64,000 bases of DNA from Nocardioides kongjuensis (GTDB taxonomy: Bacteria; Actinomycetota; Actinomycetes; Propionibacteriales; Nocardioidaceae): assembly GCF_013409625.1 (NCBI RefSeq), contig NZ_JACCBF010000001.1:806001-870000 (forward strand). Direction: 5' to 3'. The number at the start of each line of letters is the position of its first letter. The first letter of the stretch is position 1. A program made the position numbers and the translations under genes. Under the pieces are notes generated by a model. That model was not told the DNA's origin and searched no databases. It worked only from the letters and a program-made list of their open reading frames with translations. Of the stretch, positions 63,058 to 64,000 are shown piece after piece.

Positions 63058-63061
<4 letters not shown>
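61937..63061 (+). CDS. M20-family amidohydrolase/aminoacylase
   Basis: 374 residues. Metal-site motifs: GLCAEYDALPGLGHACGHN (Asp/Cys/His pattern of the M20D branch), EVYGTPAEEGGGGKIELLERGAF (catalytic Glu pair), MMAHPAP (His), and a lid domain with SHVEYRGKAAHAAAYPEQGVNAADA. Members cleave N-acyl amino acids, p-aminobenzoyl-glutamate or small peptides. One base separates it from the DUF1028 stop, and the stop overlaps the aspartase start, so it is translated with them. Confidence 0.87.

Positions 63062-64000
<939 letters not shown>

Overview
The window is high-GC DNA (by eye about 70% or more G+C) with strong third-position GC bias, many GTG starts, ATGA/GTGA gene overlaps, leaderless-looking promoters, a DUF222/HNH gene and an actinobacterial LexA box. 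This fits an aerobic actinomycete of the Nocardioidaceae type (Nocardioides-like); the genus is an inference. I saw no rRNA, tRNA, CRISPR array, insertion sequence or prophage. No stretch over 300 bp lacks a gene.

Layout. (1) 1-7.7 kb: the 3' part of an acyl-CoA dehydrogenase and assorted small genes, including a LexA-boxed DUF222/HNH gene, a quinone reductase of the glutathionyl-hydroquinone reductase type, a secreted beta-propeller protein and a DUF3303 protein. (2) 7.9-13.6 kb: a tight jetA-jetB-jetC (mksF-mksE-mksB) SMC-like operon with no jetD/mksG on either side. (3) 14.4-22.1 kb: a putrescine module. It holds gamma-aminobutyraldehyde dehydrogenase, a divergent class III aminotransferase, the polyamine ABC importer potDABC and an Lrp/AsnC regulator. 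Its two divergent promoters share a near-identical box. (4) 22.2-46 kb: a large choline/glycine betaine catabolic region. It has a BCCT carrier plus methylene-THF reductase; an IclR regulator with a corrinoid protein, a methyl-THF:corrinoid methyltransferase, a RamA-like reductive activase and DUF1638; a non-pyrrolysine MttB-family methyltransferase plus PurU; a second IclR; betB-betA-proVWX; and dimethylglycine dehydrogenase with etfBA. (5) 46-51.8 kb: a TetR-controlled operon of aldehyde dehydrogenase, APC permease and a TMADH-like Fe-S flavoprotein demethylase. (6) 51.8-58.2 kb: EEP nuclease-like, nitrilase, NCS1 permease, GMC oxidoreductase and a secreted glycosidase. (7) 58.3-64 kb: an FMO and HDAC-like amidohydrolase operon facing a RidA-DUF1028-M20-aspartase operon, with a long inverted repeat between them.

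How the genes work together. Choline or betaine enters through BCCT and ProVWX. BetA and BetB oxidise choline to glycine betaine. I infer that the MttB-family enzyme moves one methyl to the corrinoid protein and the DHPS-like enzyme moves it on to THF, with the RamA-like protein keeping cobalt reduced. The MetF-like enzyme and PurU would return the C1 unit to methylene-THF, formyl-THF and formate. Dimethylglycine is then oxidised by the FAD/GcvT-type dehydrogenase feeding ETF. Promoters of the BCCT, second iclR, betBA and dimethylglycine dehydrogenase units share a GTTGCG-N5-CGCAAC site at or just past a TTGACR promoter, which argues for one betaine regulon. The corrinoid cluster carries a different palindrome (AGTTCCA-N5-TGGAACT) of the same geometry.
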